DNA of 45,313 nucleotides, taken from positions 1 to 45,313 of IMG/VR virus record IMGVR_UViG_3300045993_000477; one strand, given 5' to 3'. A model generated the notes under the pieces. The model was given only the letters and a program-made list of their open reading frames with translations. It was not told where the DNA came from and made no database searches. The translations under genes and the position numbers were made by a program. This DNA comes from a virus. Shown here piece by piece: positions 38,335 through 45,313 of this stretch (position 1 is its first letter; every line of letters begins with the position of its first letter).

Positions 38335-38625
38335 GGGTAAATTGTAACAATCAATAAATATATCTGTTGTATTAAAACAACTGCAGCCATGTTGCTGGCA
38401 TACAACGTGGTAACAATCCAACTGTCGCGCGCCAGCAACAACCCGCCCGCCTGTGTGAAAAAGCAACACGCCCCAATCCGAGGCCGGGGGGGCAAACGTA
38501 CGCAAGTCGTAAAAAATGATAAATGCACTACGATATAGTTTAGCGCTGATCAGACATCCCTCGAATTATGATACCATACCTCCCTCGGAGTGACCTAGCT
38601 AACTAACAGCTAATTGTGAAAGCAG
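38335..38625. other. Divergent intergenic region between early and packaging genes
   Basis: 447 bases without a gene lie between 38263 and 38711. This inner part contains the second copy of the 18-bp repeat (38338-38355), a 10-bp inverted repeat TGTTGCTGGC/GCCAGCAACA (38390-38399 and 38431-38440), a smaller GTTGT/ACAAC hairpin just before it, a run of seven G, and AT-rich stretches. No convincing sigma-70 promoter. Its position suits an origin, a pac site or a control region, none of which I can confirm. Confidence 0.45.
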
Positions 38626-38654
38626 GGAACTTTTTGCTCGAAACGCGGATCTAA
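38626..38654 (+). promoter_or_regulatory. ECF-type promoter variant P8 upstream of the terminase
   Basis: Plus strand: GGAACTT, then ATCTAA 16 bases later (15 in the others, with GTCTAA). The GGGAACTTTTTGC part is identical to P1. Predicted start near 38660, about 51 bases before the small terminase gene. Confidence 0.5.
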
Positions 38655-38710
38655 CCAGGTGTTAGACGGGCACTGACCAGCCGCCCGCCGCCCGCCAAGG
38701 AGTAAGGTTC

Positions 38711-39250
38711 ATGGACACTGTTGAAGATACCAGCCCGCCGCCCGAGTTCGCGGATTTGCTAGAAGCGCGACAGGTCTTCGGCTCCCGCGCGCCCACGATG
38801 GGGGTAGTGGCAAAGATTCGGTACTCCCATACGGACATGATAGACTTTATCATTGCGAATCCCGGCATCACGCAGAATGATATTGCCGCTCGGTACGGTT
38901 ACTCGGTAGGCTGGGTCAGCAATGTGATGGCGAGTGATGCTTGGCAGTCAGCCATGGCGGCCCGGCGAACCGAGATCTGTGATCCGGTCCTCGTCGCCAC
39001 GGTGGAGGAACGGTTTAAGGGAATCACTCTGCTGAGCCTCGAGCGCCTGAAGCAGAAGCTCGAAGCCCCACAGGTTTCGGATAACGTAGTCCTTCGGGCG
39101 GTGGAGCTGGGGGCCAAGGCCCTGGCCGTCGGCGGCAACGCAGCCCCCGCGGTCCCTCAGGGCGACCACCTCGCGCAACTAGCTAACAGGTTAATTGATC
39201 TCCAATCGCGGGTTCGTCTCGCTCACTCTCCTGAGGTGATAAATGTTTAA
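38711..39250 (+). CDS. Terminase small subunit-like protein
   Basis: 179 residues with AAGGAG upstream. Residues 40-80 (YSHTDMIDFIIANPGITQND, IAARYGYSVGWVSNVMASDA) are a helix-turn-helix for DNA recognition. The rest is helical (ITLLSLERLKQKLEAPQVSD), suited to ring assembly. Position before the large terminase, portal and scaffold is that of the small subunit that selects phage DNA for packaging. It overlaps the next gene by eight bases. Confidence 0.75.
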   Translation: MDTVEDTSPPPEFADLLEARQVFGSRAPTMGVVAKIRYSHTDMIDFIIANPGITQNDIAARYGYSVGWVSNVMASDAWQSAMAARRTEICDPVLVATVEERFKGITLLSLERLKQKLEAPQVSDNVVLRAVELGAKALAVGGNAAPAVPQGDHLAQLANRLIDLQSRVRLAHSPEVINV

Positions 39251-39461
39251 AGAATCTGATGAAAGCTTCGGCGGCAAGCCGGCGGCTGTGAAAACCGGCA
39301 AGACCCTGGGCATGGCCAGTGCGCCGAAGATGCCTCGCGGGAATGATGAAGGCGGACGGTTTGTCTCGAGGAACCTGGTTCCAGTGAAAACCGCCGAGGC
39401 CTTCGTACCCACCCCCGCCGAGCCGGTGCGTATGCGTTTCAAGATGGGCGGAGGTTGCTAA
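39243..39461 (+). CDS. Small basic packaging-region protein
   Basis: 72 residues, starting MFKESDESFGGKPAAVKTGK. Gly, Lys and Pro rich and probably disordered, with RFVSRNLVPVKTAEAFVPTP. Coupled to the terminase small subunit gene. Similar short basic proteins occur between terminase genes of related phages. Function unknown. Confidence 0.6.
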   Translation: MFKESDESFGGKPAAVKTGKTLGMASAPKMPRGNDEGGRFVSRNLVPVKTAEAFVPTPAEPVRMRFKMGGGC

Positions 39462-39590
39462 ATGGCCCTCCCGAGGAAGCGTGCTCCGGCCCCGGTGAAG
39501 CCCGGGCGGCAATCACCTGCCTTCGGTATCCCTCGCTCGATCCTCAAGCGCGCTCCCACATCCACCCCCGCGAAACGTAAGTGCAAATGA
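39462..39590 (+). CDS. 42-residue very basic proline-rich peptide
   Basis: Reads MALPRKRAPAPVKPGRQSPA then FGIPRSILKRAPTSTPAKRK. It begins right after the previous stop and ends with an ATGA overlap. About a quarter of residues are Lys or Arg, so nucleic-acid binding is likely. Confidence 0.55.
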   Translation: MALPRKRAPAPVKPGRQSPAFGIPRSILKRAPTSTPAKRKCK

Positions 39591-39901
39591 ACTACCGGAG
39601 TGTCATCAATGCCAAGACAACCAGCGCCACAGAAGACGCGGTCTTCGACTTCGCCAACCAGTACGTCGCAGGGGAAACGGTCGCCAGTGGATCCGTTACA
39701 GCGATTGTCTATTCTGGCACAGATGCCACGCCATCGGGGGTCCTTTCAGGTGCCGGGACCCTCTCGGGTACCAAGTTTATTCAAAAAGTAGTCGCCGGGA
39801 CAGAGGGGGTGGCGTACTTGCTAACCTGCACCACCACGAGCAGTGTGGGGAAAATCCGCAGCCTCGAGGGGTTCTTAGTCATAGTTCCGCCGGGGGTTTG
39901 A
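39587..39901 (+). CDS. Small beta-rich structural protein
   Basis: 104 residues from ATG at 39587 (ATGA overlap); a GTG six bases earlier is possible. MNYRSVINAKTTSATEDAVF, then alternating strands (VTAIVYSGTDATPSG, GVAYLLTCTTTSSVGKI) as in phage Ig-like or stabilising proteins. I recognise this family from environmental phage packaging regions. It ends in TGATG overlap with the large terminase. Confidence 0.6.
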   Translation: MNYRSVINAKTTSATEDAVFDFANQYVAGETVASGSVTAIVYSGTDATPSGVLSGAGTLSGTKFIQKVVAGTEGVAYLLTCTTTSSVGKIRSLEGFLVIVPPGV

Positions 39902-41376
39902 TGGGCGCAGTCACTCTCACTGCTGACCTTATAGAAGCCTTCGGCGGGACTTTCATCTCGCCGAAGTACGACACGCCTTGCCCTACGCCTCCCTTCCATC
40001 GGGCGGCTTGGGCACTGTACGGCAGTGATACAGCGAACGTGTGCGTAGTGGCTCCGCGGGACCACGCGAAGTCCTCGGCGCTATCAATGGTCTACATCCT
40101 CGCGGAGATATTGTTCAGGAAGTCCGACTATGTGATCCTGGTCGGTTCGACTGAGGACGGGGCGGCTGAGCAGCTCGGGAATATCGCCGAGGAATTGCTT
40201 GAAAACGAAGACCTGATTCGGGAATTCGGAGTGAAGAAGTTCCTCCGGACCGCCACTACCGACATAATCTGTGAGATGAATGACGGTTATCGCTTCCGTA
40301 TCCTCGCTCGCGGCGCAGAGCAACGTATCCGGGGTCGCCTGTGGAAGGGCAAGCGCCCGAACCTCCTTGTCTGCGACGACATGGAAGATGATGAACAGGT
40401 ACAGAATGCTGATCGGCGCAGGAAATTCCGCGTTTGGTTCTTCCGGGCGGCCAAGCAGGCCCTGAGCAAGTCGGGCAGGATTCGCGTTCATGGGACTATT
40501 CTCCACGACGATTCCCTCCTGAATCGCCTTCGCAAGAACCGCACCTGGTCCATGCAGTTCTACGCCGCTCATCAAAGCTTCGACGATTTCTCCAACATCC
40601 TCTGGCCGGAGCGCTGGACAGAGGCCCAGCTCCGCGCTCGTCGCCAGGAATTCATCGAGGACGGTGACGCCGCCGGTTACTCCCAGGAGTTCCTAAACGA
40701 CCCCCTGGATCACTCCGACGCGTTTCTCAAGCAGTCCGACTTCCACGCAATGAAGGACCCGGATGACTACGACGCCGAAAAAATCATATGCGCTGCTGCG
40801 GATTTCGCAGTATCCCGTGCCGACAAGGCAAACCGGACCGCCTTCGTTATCGGCGGTAAAGATGTTGACAATATCCTCCACCACCTGGATGTCCGAAAAG
40901 GACGCTGGGATCCTACTGAGTGGATTGACGAAATGTTTGAAATACAGCAGCAGTGGAACCCCGAAGTCTTCTGGGTGGAAGATGGAGTGATCTGGAAGTC
41001 AGTTAAGTCGATGATCTATCGGGAAATGCAGGTTCGGGATATTCGCATCAACTTCGAAGCGATTCTGCCCGTCAAGGACAAAGGGACCAGGGGTCGCCCG
41101 TATCAGCGCCGGATGCGGTCGGGGCAGTGTCGCTTTGACAAGAAAGCTGAGTGGTATCCGGACTTTGAACAAGAAAACCTTCGCTTCTCCGGCGCTGCCC
41201 AGGCGACCTTGGACGACCAGTTCGATGCGGCGGCGTTACTCAGCCGTGGGTTTGATGATCTGGCCCAAGCAGAGCCGGAGGATTTCTTCACCGACGACGA
41301 GTGGGAGATGGAGCGTGGTTTCTGGAACAGGCCTAAGGCCGGCGTCGACGGACGTTCACTGGTGACAGGTTACTGA
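39901..41376 (+). CDS. terL: Terminase large subunit
   Basis: 491 residues. The ATPase has the Walker A-type VAPRDHAKSSALS near residues 49-61, then a Walker B strand LLVCDDMED (about 154-162). The nuclease domain has CAAADFAVSRADKANRTA with its first Asp near 300, and DDQFDAAALLSRG near 438-450 as the C-terminal acidic element. It packages DNA into the prohead with the portal and cuts at the pac or headful site. It overlaps the portal gene by one base (TGATG). Confidence 0.88.
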   Translation: MGAVTLTADLIEAFGGTFISPKYDTPCPTPPFHRAAWALYGSDTANVCVVAPRDHAKSSALSMVYILAEILFRKSDYVILVGSTEDGAAEQLGNIAEELLENEDLIREFGVKKFLRTATTDIICEMNDGYRFRILARGAEQRIRGRLWKGKRPNLLVCDDMEDDEQVQNADRRRKFRVWFFRAAKQALSKSGRIRVHGTILHDDSLLNRLRKNRTWSMQFYAAHQSFDDFSNILWPERWTEAQLRARRQEFIEDGDAAGYSQEFLNDPLDHSDAFLKQSDFHAMKDPDDYDAEKIICAAADFAVSRADKANRTAFVIGGKDVDNILHHLDVRKGRWDPTEWIDEMFEIQQQWNPEVFWVEDGVIWKSVKSMIYREMQVRDIRINFEAILPVKDKGTRGRPYQRRMRSGQCRFDKKAEWYPDFEQENLRFSGAAQATLDDQFDAAALLSRGFDDLAQAEPEDFFTDDEWEMERGFWNRPKAGVDGRSLVTGY

Positions 41377-43436
41377 TGTTGAACTTAGACTCCCCCATTA
41401 CGCTGACCGCGAAAGCGATTAACTCGCCAAACTTGTGCGAGATGTTTGAGCTAGCGGACCTCGACCGTATCGGGAGTGAGTGCTATCAGGGCTACCTGGC
41501 TGACGAGCAGTCTCGCAGTGCGTGGTTGAAACGCAATGAAGCCGGGATGGACCTGGCCCTGCAGATCTCCAAGGACAAGTCCTTCCCCTGGCCCGGCTGC
41601 GCCAACGTCAACTTCCCCCTCGTGACCATCGCGGCGATGCAGTTCCATGCGCGCGCTTACCCTGCCATAGTCAACGGGAGTGAAATCGTCAAGTGCGCTA
41701 CCTTCGGCAACGACGCGGCGGCACTGGAGCGTAGCGAGCGCATCAGCCAGCATATGTCTTGGCAGCTGTTGTACCAGGACACGAACTGGGAAGCGCAGGC
41801 GGACAAGGCAATACTGAACCTCAGTATCGTCGGCACGAATTTTAAGAAGTCGTATTACTCCTCTTCCCTCCGCCACAACGTGAGTGAGCTGGTCCTGGCC
41901 AAGGATCTGGTCATCGACTACTGGGCCAAGTCCGTCGAGGACTGTCCGCGCAAGACCCATAGAATCCCCATGTCCCGCAATGAGATCTACGAAAAGATCA
42001 TGCGGGGCATCTACACGGACTGTCTCGAGGAAGCCTGGTACACTGCTGCACCCGCCCCTCGCCGCAGCGAGCAGCAAATTCAACAGGACAACAGGCAAGG
42101 CGTAACCCCCCCTCCACCGGATGACACTACATCTCTGCTCATGCTTGAGCAACACTGCACACTCGACCTGGATGGAGACGGTTACGCCGAGCCTTATATT
42201 GTGACCCTGGAGCACGGGTCGAAGAAGGTGCTGAGGATCGTTACGAGGTTCAACTCGGAGAAGGACATCGAGCGCGTAGCCCTCGGGGCGAACAAGGGCA
42301 AGATCATCAAGATCACTCCTATGGAGTACTTCACCGAGAACACCTTCATCCCTTCCCCTGACGGAGGCATCTATGGTATTGGCTTTGGGGTATTCCTTGG
42401 ACCCCTCAACGAGGCGGTTAATTCGCTGGTCAATATGCTTCTTGACAGCGGCACGATGCAGACGACTGCTGGGGGATTCCTCGGCCGTGGAGCCAAGATT
42501 AGAGGCGGAGTTTATACTCTCGCGCCGTTTGAGTGGAAGAGGGTTGATTCGACTGGTGACGATCTGCGGAAGTCGATCTATCCCCTTCCTGTCAATGCAC
42601 CGTCGGACGTACTTTTTCAATTGCTGAGCTTGCTGATTAACTACACCTCTCGCGTGAGTGGCACAACGGACATCACAGTGGGAGAGAATCCCGGTCAGAA
42701 CACCCCCGCTAGTTCCATGCAGACTATGGTGGAGATGGGGCAGAAGATCTACACAGCAATCTTCAAGCGCATCTGGCGGTCTGCGAAACAAGAATTCGCG
42801 AAACTGTACCACCTCAACGGGACCTTCTTGCCGCCGGACGTCCCCCAGGCCTATGGTGCCACCCGCGCCGACTACCAGGGTGATGCTAGCATGATCGCGC
42901 CAGTCGCCGACCCGAACGTGACCAGCGAAACCATGCGTCTCCAGCAAGCAGTGGGGTTGAAACAAGCCGCCGCTACAACCGCAGGATACAACAAAGATGC
43001 TGTGGAAACTCGTTACCTCAAGGCCCTTCGGATCGATAACATCCCCGAGGTATTCCAGGGCACCGCTGGTCAGCCGCCGGCCAAGGACCCCAAACTGGTT
43101 ATCGAGGAAGCGAAGATTCAAGGTCGTCTGGCCGAGCAAGACAAGGCCTTGCAAGCCGCGATGCAGCAGTTTATCGTGTCTCTCCAGGAAGAGCAGCGCC
43201 TTAACAACGCCAAGATCGTGGAACTCCAGGCCAAGGCGCAGAATGAAGCTGCTAACGCTCAAACTGAAGTGGTCTACGCCCAGGTGGCTATGGTAAACGC
43301 CCAGATCGCTGACATGAAACGCCAGAACGAGCACATCAACACTCGCATCGAACAGATGCTGGCCGCAGCAAAGATCCAGTCGGATCATGAGCTAGGCCTC
43401 AAGGCGGCGGCTAAACCCGCGGAAAGTAAAAAATGA
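41376..43436 (+). CDS. Portal protein, P22 type
   Basis: 686 residues, in the size range of P22 gp1. The N-terminal part contains FPWPGCANVNFPLVTIAAMQ; the middle contains VGTNFKKSYYSSSLRHNVSE and IYGIGFGVFLGPLNEAVNSL; a C-terminal coiled coil (about 575-665) ends in a basic tail. The ring sits at one vertex, passes DNA in and out, and binds the gp4-like adaptor. It lies directly after the large terminase, with the scaffold two small genes later. Confidence 0.85.
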   Translation: MLNLDSPITLTAKAINSPNLCEMFELADLDRIGSECYQGYLADEQSRSAWLKRNEAGMDLALQISKDKSFPWPGCANVNFPLVTIAAMQFHARAYPAIVNGSEIVKCATFGNDAAALERSERISQHMSWQLLYQDTNWEAQADKAILNLSIVGTNFKKSYYSSSLRHNVSELVLAKDLVIDYWAKSVEDCPRKTHRIPMSRNEIYEKIMRGIYTDCLEEAWYTAAPAPRRSEQQIQQDNRQGVTPPPPDDTTSLLMLEQHCTLDLDGDGYAEPYIVTLEHGSKKVLRIVTRFNSEKDIERVALGANKGKIIKITPMEYFTENTFIPSPDGGIYGIGFGVFLGPLNEAVNSLVNMLLDSGTMQTTAGGFLGRGAKIRGGVYTLAPFEWKRVDSTGDDLRKSIYPLPVNAPSDVLFQLLSLLINYTSRVSGTTDITVGENPGQNTPASSMQTMVEMGQKIYTAIFKRIWRSAKQEFAKLYHLNGTFLPPDVPQAYGATRADYQGDASMIAPVADPNVTSETMRLQQAVGLKQAAATTAGYNKDAVETRYLKALRIDNIPEVFQGTAGQPPAKDPKLVIEEAKIQGRLAEQDKALQAAMQQFIVSLQEEQRLNNAKIVELQAKAQNEAANAQTEVVYAQVAMVNAQIADMKRQNEHINTRIEQMLAAAKIQSDHELGLKAAAKPAESKK

Positions 43437-43681
43437 GCAGAGTTATGTCGGAAGACGAATTCTTGGAATGGAAGTCACACCCAGTAACCCTGGCGGTGAT
43501 GGAAATCCTCGCGGCCAAGCGGGACGAAATGCGCCATGCTTGGGAGGGAGGTAGCTTTACCGACTACGACGCCACGGCTATGGCCCTGACGAATGTCGGT
43601 AATATCGGTACTTGCAAAGGGTACGCCTTTGTTCAAGACCTTGATTATGAAACGTACCTAGGAGAGTTGAAAGATGAGTAA
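43433..43681 (+). CDS. Small protein after the portal gene
   Basis: 82 residues, MSRVMSEDEFLEWKSHPVTL; an ATG at codon 5 is an alternative start. Helical, with an acidic end. ATGA overlap with the portal gene and overlap with the GroES-like gene. Similar small proteins follow portal genes in P22-like environmental phages; function unknown. Confidence 0.6.
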   Translation: MSRVMSEDEFLEWKSHPVTLAVMEILAAKRDEMRHAWEGGSFTDYDATAMALTNVGNIGTCKGYAFVQDLDYETYLGELKDE

Positions 43682-44006
43682 CTTGAATACCTCAGGCCTC
43701 GAGCCTCGGGGCGTCGCTGTGTTGATTCGCCAGTACGAACCGGAGCGCAAGCAGTCCTTGCTGGTTCTGCCTGATTCGGTCCAAGGCCGCCTGTCTATGG
43801 TTGACATGCGGGCGACTGTGATTGCCATCGGCCCCAATGCCTGGCATGATGAACCCTCCCCCCGCGCGGAGTTGGGTGAAAAAGTCATGGTCACGCAGTT
43901 TGCTGGCGCTATGGTCAAAGGCCCGGCGGATGGCCAGTCCTACCGGCTGGTGAATGACCGGGATATCTTCTGTGCCATCACGCATGAGGAGGCGGATCAT
44001 GTCTGA
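43674..44006 (+). CDS. GroES-like (Cpn10) co-chaperonin
   Basis: 110 residues. GVAVLIRQYEPERKQSLLVL is the first strand and mobile loop area, then ATVIAIGPNAWHDE and LGEKVMVTQFAGAMVKGPAD and YRLVNDRDIFCAI, the pattern (G.V.A.G.G......V..GD.V......G......YL.v.e.DI.a.) of Cpn10. It may replace host GroES when GroEL folds the coat protein, as T4 gp31 does. It sits directly before scaffold and head genes, as expected. The start overlaps the previous gene by eight bases. Confidence 0.72.
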   Translation: MSNLNTSGLEPRGVAVLIRQYEPERKQSLLVLPDSVQGRLSMVDMRATVIAIGPNAWHDEPSPRAELGEKVMVTQFAGAMVKGPADGQSYRLVNDRDIFCAITHEEADHV

Positions 44007-44850
44007 TGTAGAAGCCCCCGTGGTGGAAAGCCAGCAGCCTATCGAAGTCCAGCGCGAAGCTGAGAAGATGGGCTGGATTCCTCCGACCCGTTTCAAGGGT
44101 GATCCCTCCCGCTTTGTCGACGCTGACACTTACATCAAGCGCGGCGAGGAAGTCCTTCCCATCGTCAAGGAACAAAATAAGCGGCTTCATAATGAACTCG
44201 ACTCTCTCAAACGGGAATCCCAGGCAACTGCGCAGGCGCTCAAGACGGCTCAGGACGCTATCGCTCAGATGGAAGAGCGCCATACTGTTGCGACTCAGAA
44301 GGCAGTCGAGGATGCTCGCCGCCAAGTCAAGGCCCAGCTGGCCGCAGCGAGTGAGGCTGGCGATCATGAAGGGGTCGCGGAACTGACGGAGCAGCTCACC
44401 AAGATGGCCGTGACGGAACCGGCGGCTAAGGTAGCTCCCGCTCCAGCTCCCGAGCCTCAGTTTACTCCCGACGCCGCCCTGGTGGAATGGAACGCCGAGA
44501 ACCCTTGGTTTGGTACCAACAAGCGCAAGACAGCGCTGGCCCTTGCAGTCGCTCAGGAACTTCGGGAAGGCGGCGAGACGTCCTCCGGTCGCGTGTTCTA
44601 CGACAAAGTCCTGGCCGAAGTCGACAAGGAACTGGGCGTCCAGCAACCTCGCGGAGACAAAGTCGAAGGTGCTCGTGGCAGTGACGGTGGCAACGCCTCC
44701 GGTACTCGTGGTCGCAGCTACGCCTCTATGCCCTCCGAAGCCCGCGAAGCCTGCGACGGCGACGCCAAGCGTTTCGTTGGGGAAGGCAAGAAGTACAAAA
44801 CTATCAACGAATGGCGTAGTCGTTACGCCGAGATTTACTTTGGAGCATAA
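43999..44850 (+). CDS. Scaffolding protein
   Basis: 283 residues from ATG at 43999 (GAGGAGG upstream; the earlier ATG at 43954 lies in the previous gene). Acidic N-terminus (MSDVEAPVVESQQPIEVQRE), a GWIPPTRFKGDPSRFVDAD segment, then a long coiled coil (about 60-160) and a Pro/Ala linker, then helices. Length and shape are those of phage scaffolding proteins that shape the coat shell. Between the portal and head genes. Confidence 0.75.
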   Translation: MSDVEAPVVESQQPIEVQREAEKMGWIPPTRFKGDPSRFVDADTYIKRGEEVLPIVKEQNKRLHNELDSLKRESQATAQALKTAQDAIAQMEERHTVATQKAVEDARRQVKAQLAAASEAGDHEGVAELTEQLTKMAVTEPAAKVAPAPAPEPQFTPDAALVEWNAENPWFGTNKRKTALALAVAQELREGGETSSGRVFYDKVLAEVDKELGVQQPRGDKVEGARGSDGGNASGTRGRSYASMPSEAREACDGDAKRFVGEGKKYKTINEWRSRYAEIYFGA

Positions 44851-44852
44851 TC

Positions 44853-45313
44853 ATGGCGATTGAGAAATTAAACCCAGCAACATCCAGCACCGCCGCACGG
44901 GAGCGCAAGCGCATCCCTATGTCCGTGCCGGTTCAGCGACTTGAAACTGCTGAAATCCCTGGATACCATCTCCACTGGTTCCTCAGCACCGGCGAGCGTC
45001 TCCAGCGTGCTCTGGACGGTGGGTACGAATTTGTAGATGAACGCGAGATCAAGGTCAACAATGTTTCCCTCGGCGGCGATTCCGCCCTCTCGGGTAACAC
45101 CGATCTTGGCTCCCGAGTAAGTGTTGTCTCCGGACAAGAGGTAGGTAAAGACGGCCAGCCAACTCGGTTGATCCTTATGAAGATCAAACAAGAATGGTGG
45201 AAGGAGGACCAAGCGCAGGTCGAGGCTAGGAATACCAAGGTTCGAGATGCCCTGTTGGGCGGGATGATTGGGGCTGAGCAAGATCGCCAAGGCGATTCCC
45301 AACACCGCTATGT
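44853..45313 (+). CDS. Head-region protein of unknown function, truncated by the window edge
   Basis: At least 153 residues, open to the right edge. It begins MAIEKLNPATSSTAARERKR and contains IPMSVPVQRLETAEIPGYHL, HWFLSTGERLQRALDGGYEF and VDEREIKVNN, a phrase typical of a small head protein that precedes the coat gene in P22-like environmental phages. The ribosome site is weak (TGGAGC), two bases after the scaffold stop. The rest, and the coat gene itself, are missing. Confidence 0.65.
   Translation, partial: MAIEKLNPATSSTAARERKRIPMSVPVQRLETAEIPGYHLHWFLSTGERLQRALDGGYEFVDEREIKVNNVSLGGDSALSGNTDLGSRVSVVSGQEVGKDGQPTRLILMKIKQEWWKEDQAQVEARNTKVRDALLGGMIGAEQDRQGDSQHRY

Noticed and set aside
38671-38678. 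Another GTCTAA box on the minus strand near the terminase start
   Set aside because: The -10 box is present but nothing like GGAAC lies 15 bases upstream, so it is not a complete promoter.
1-45313. Prophage or temperate lifestyle
   Set aside because: No integrase, excisionase, repressor pair or attachment site is recognisable in the window; the missing segment is probably head genes.

Overview
The window is most of the genome of a short-tailed, P22-like (podovirus-type) tailed phage from an environmental or metagenomic source. The evidence is a P22-style set of terminase, portal, gp4-like and gp10-like tail genes, tailspikes and internal virion proteins. The map is cut inside the head module: the gene before the coat region runs off the right end, and only the last codons of a protein, probably the coat, remain at the left end. 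This fits a circular or circularly permuted genome. Gene spacing is very tight, with many ATGA, TGATG and GTGA overlaps. I see no tRNA, CRISPR, integrase, repressor or phage RNA polymerase. The host is probably a Gram-negative proteobacterium, which I infer from gene families and promoter type rather than prove.

Layout. 1-14993 (+): a head decoration protein, a coiled-coil protein, a repetitive fibre, a glycosyltransferase and methyltransferase pair, tail adaptor proteins (gp4-like and gp10-like), and three internal or ejected virion proteins. The last of these is a 1351-residue giant. 15094-20647 (+): a zinc-ribbon protein, two beta-helix tailspikes, and a run of tiny membrane or lysis genes ending in a 3-TM holin. 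20613-33120 (-): the replication and recombination block. It holds a DUF3987 helicase-like protein, a family A DNA polymerase split by an HNH gene, a ParB-methyltransferase fusion, a Sak4-like ATPase, a Cas4-like nuclease and many small genes. 33378-38263 (-): early accessory genes in short operons. 38711-45313 (+): terminase small and large subunits, portal, a GroES-like protein, scaffold and a partial head gene.

Central result. The 1351-residue putative ejection protein carries a complete ECF sigma factor (sigma-2 plus sigma-4, RpoE-like) between hydrophobic segments. Independently, the early minus-strand region carries a family of promoters of the form GGAACTT-N15-GTCTAA, which is the RpoE-type ECF consensus. 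Five are near-perfect at 33191, 34390, 35894, 36873 and 38058, with a weaker sixth at 38307. A plus-strand copy lies just after the sigma gene (15042) and a variant lies before the terminase (38626). I propose that the virion injects its own sigma factor with the DNA, so host RNA polymerase is directed to the early promoters at once. This would be a sigma-factor counterpart of N4-type virion RNA polymerase. The alternative is that these promoters use the host RpoE/AlgU.

Other points of note: a polymerase split by a homing-type HNH gene with two further HNH genes beside it, a fibre repeat conserved in protein but scrambled in codons, a tandem pair of 47-residue membrane proteins, and a truncated gene copy between the tailspikes.
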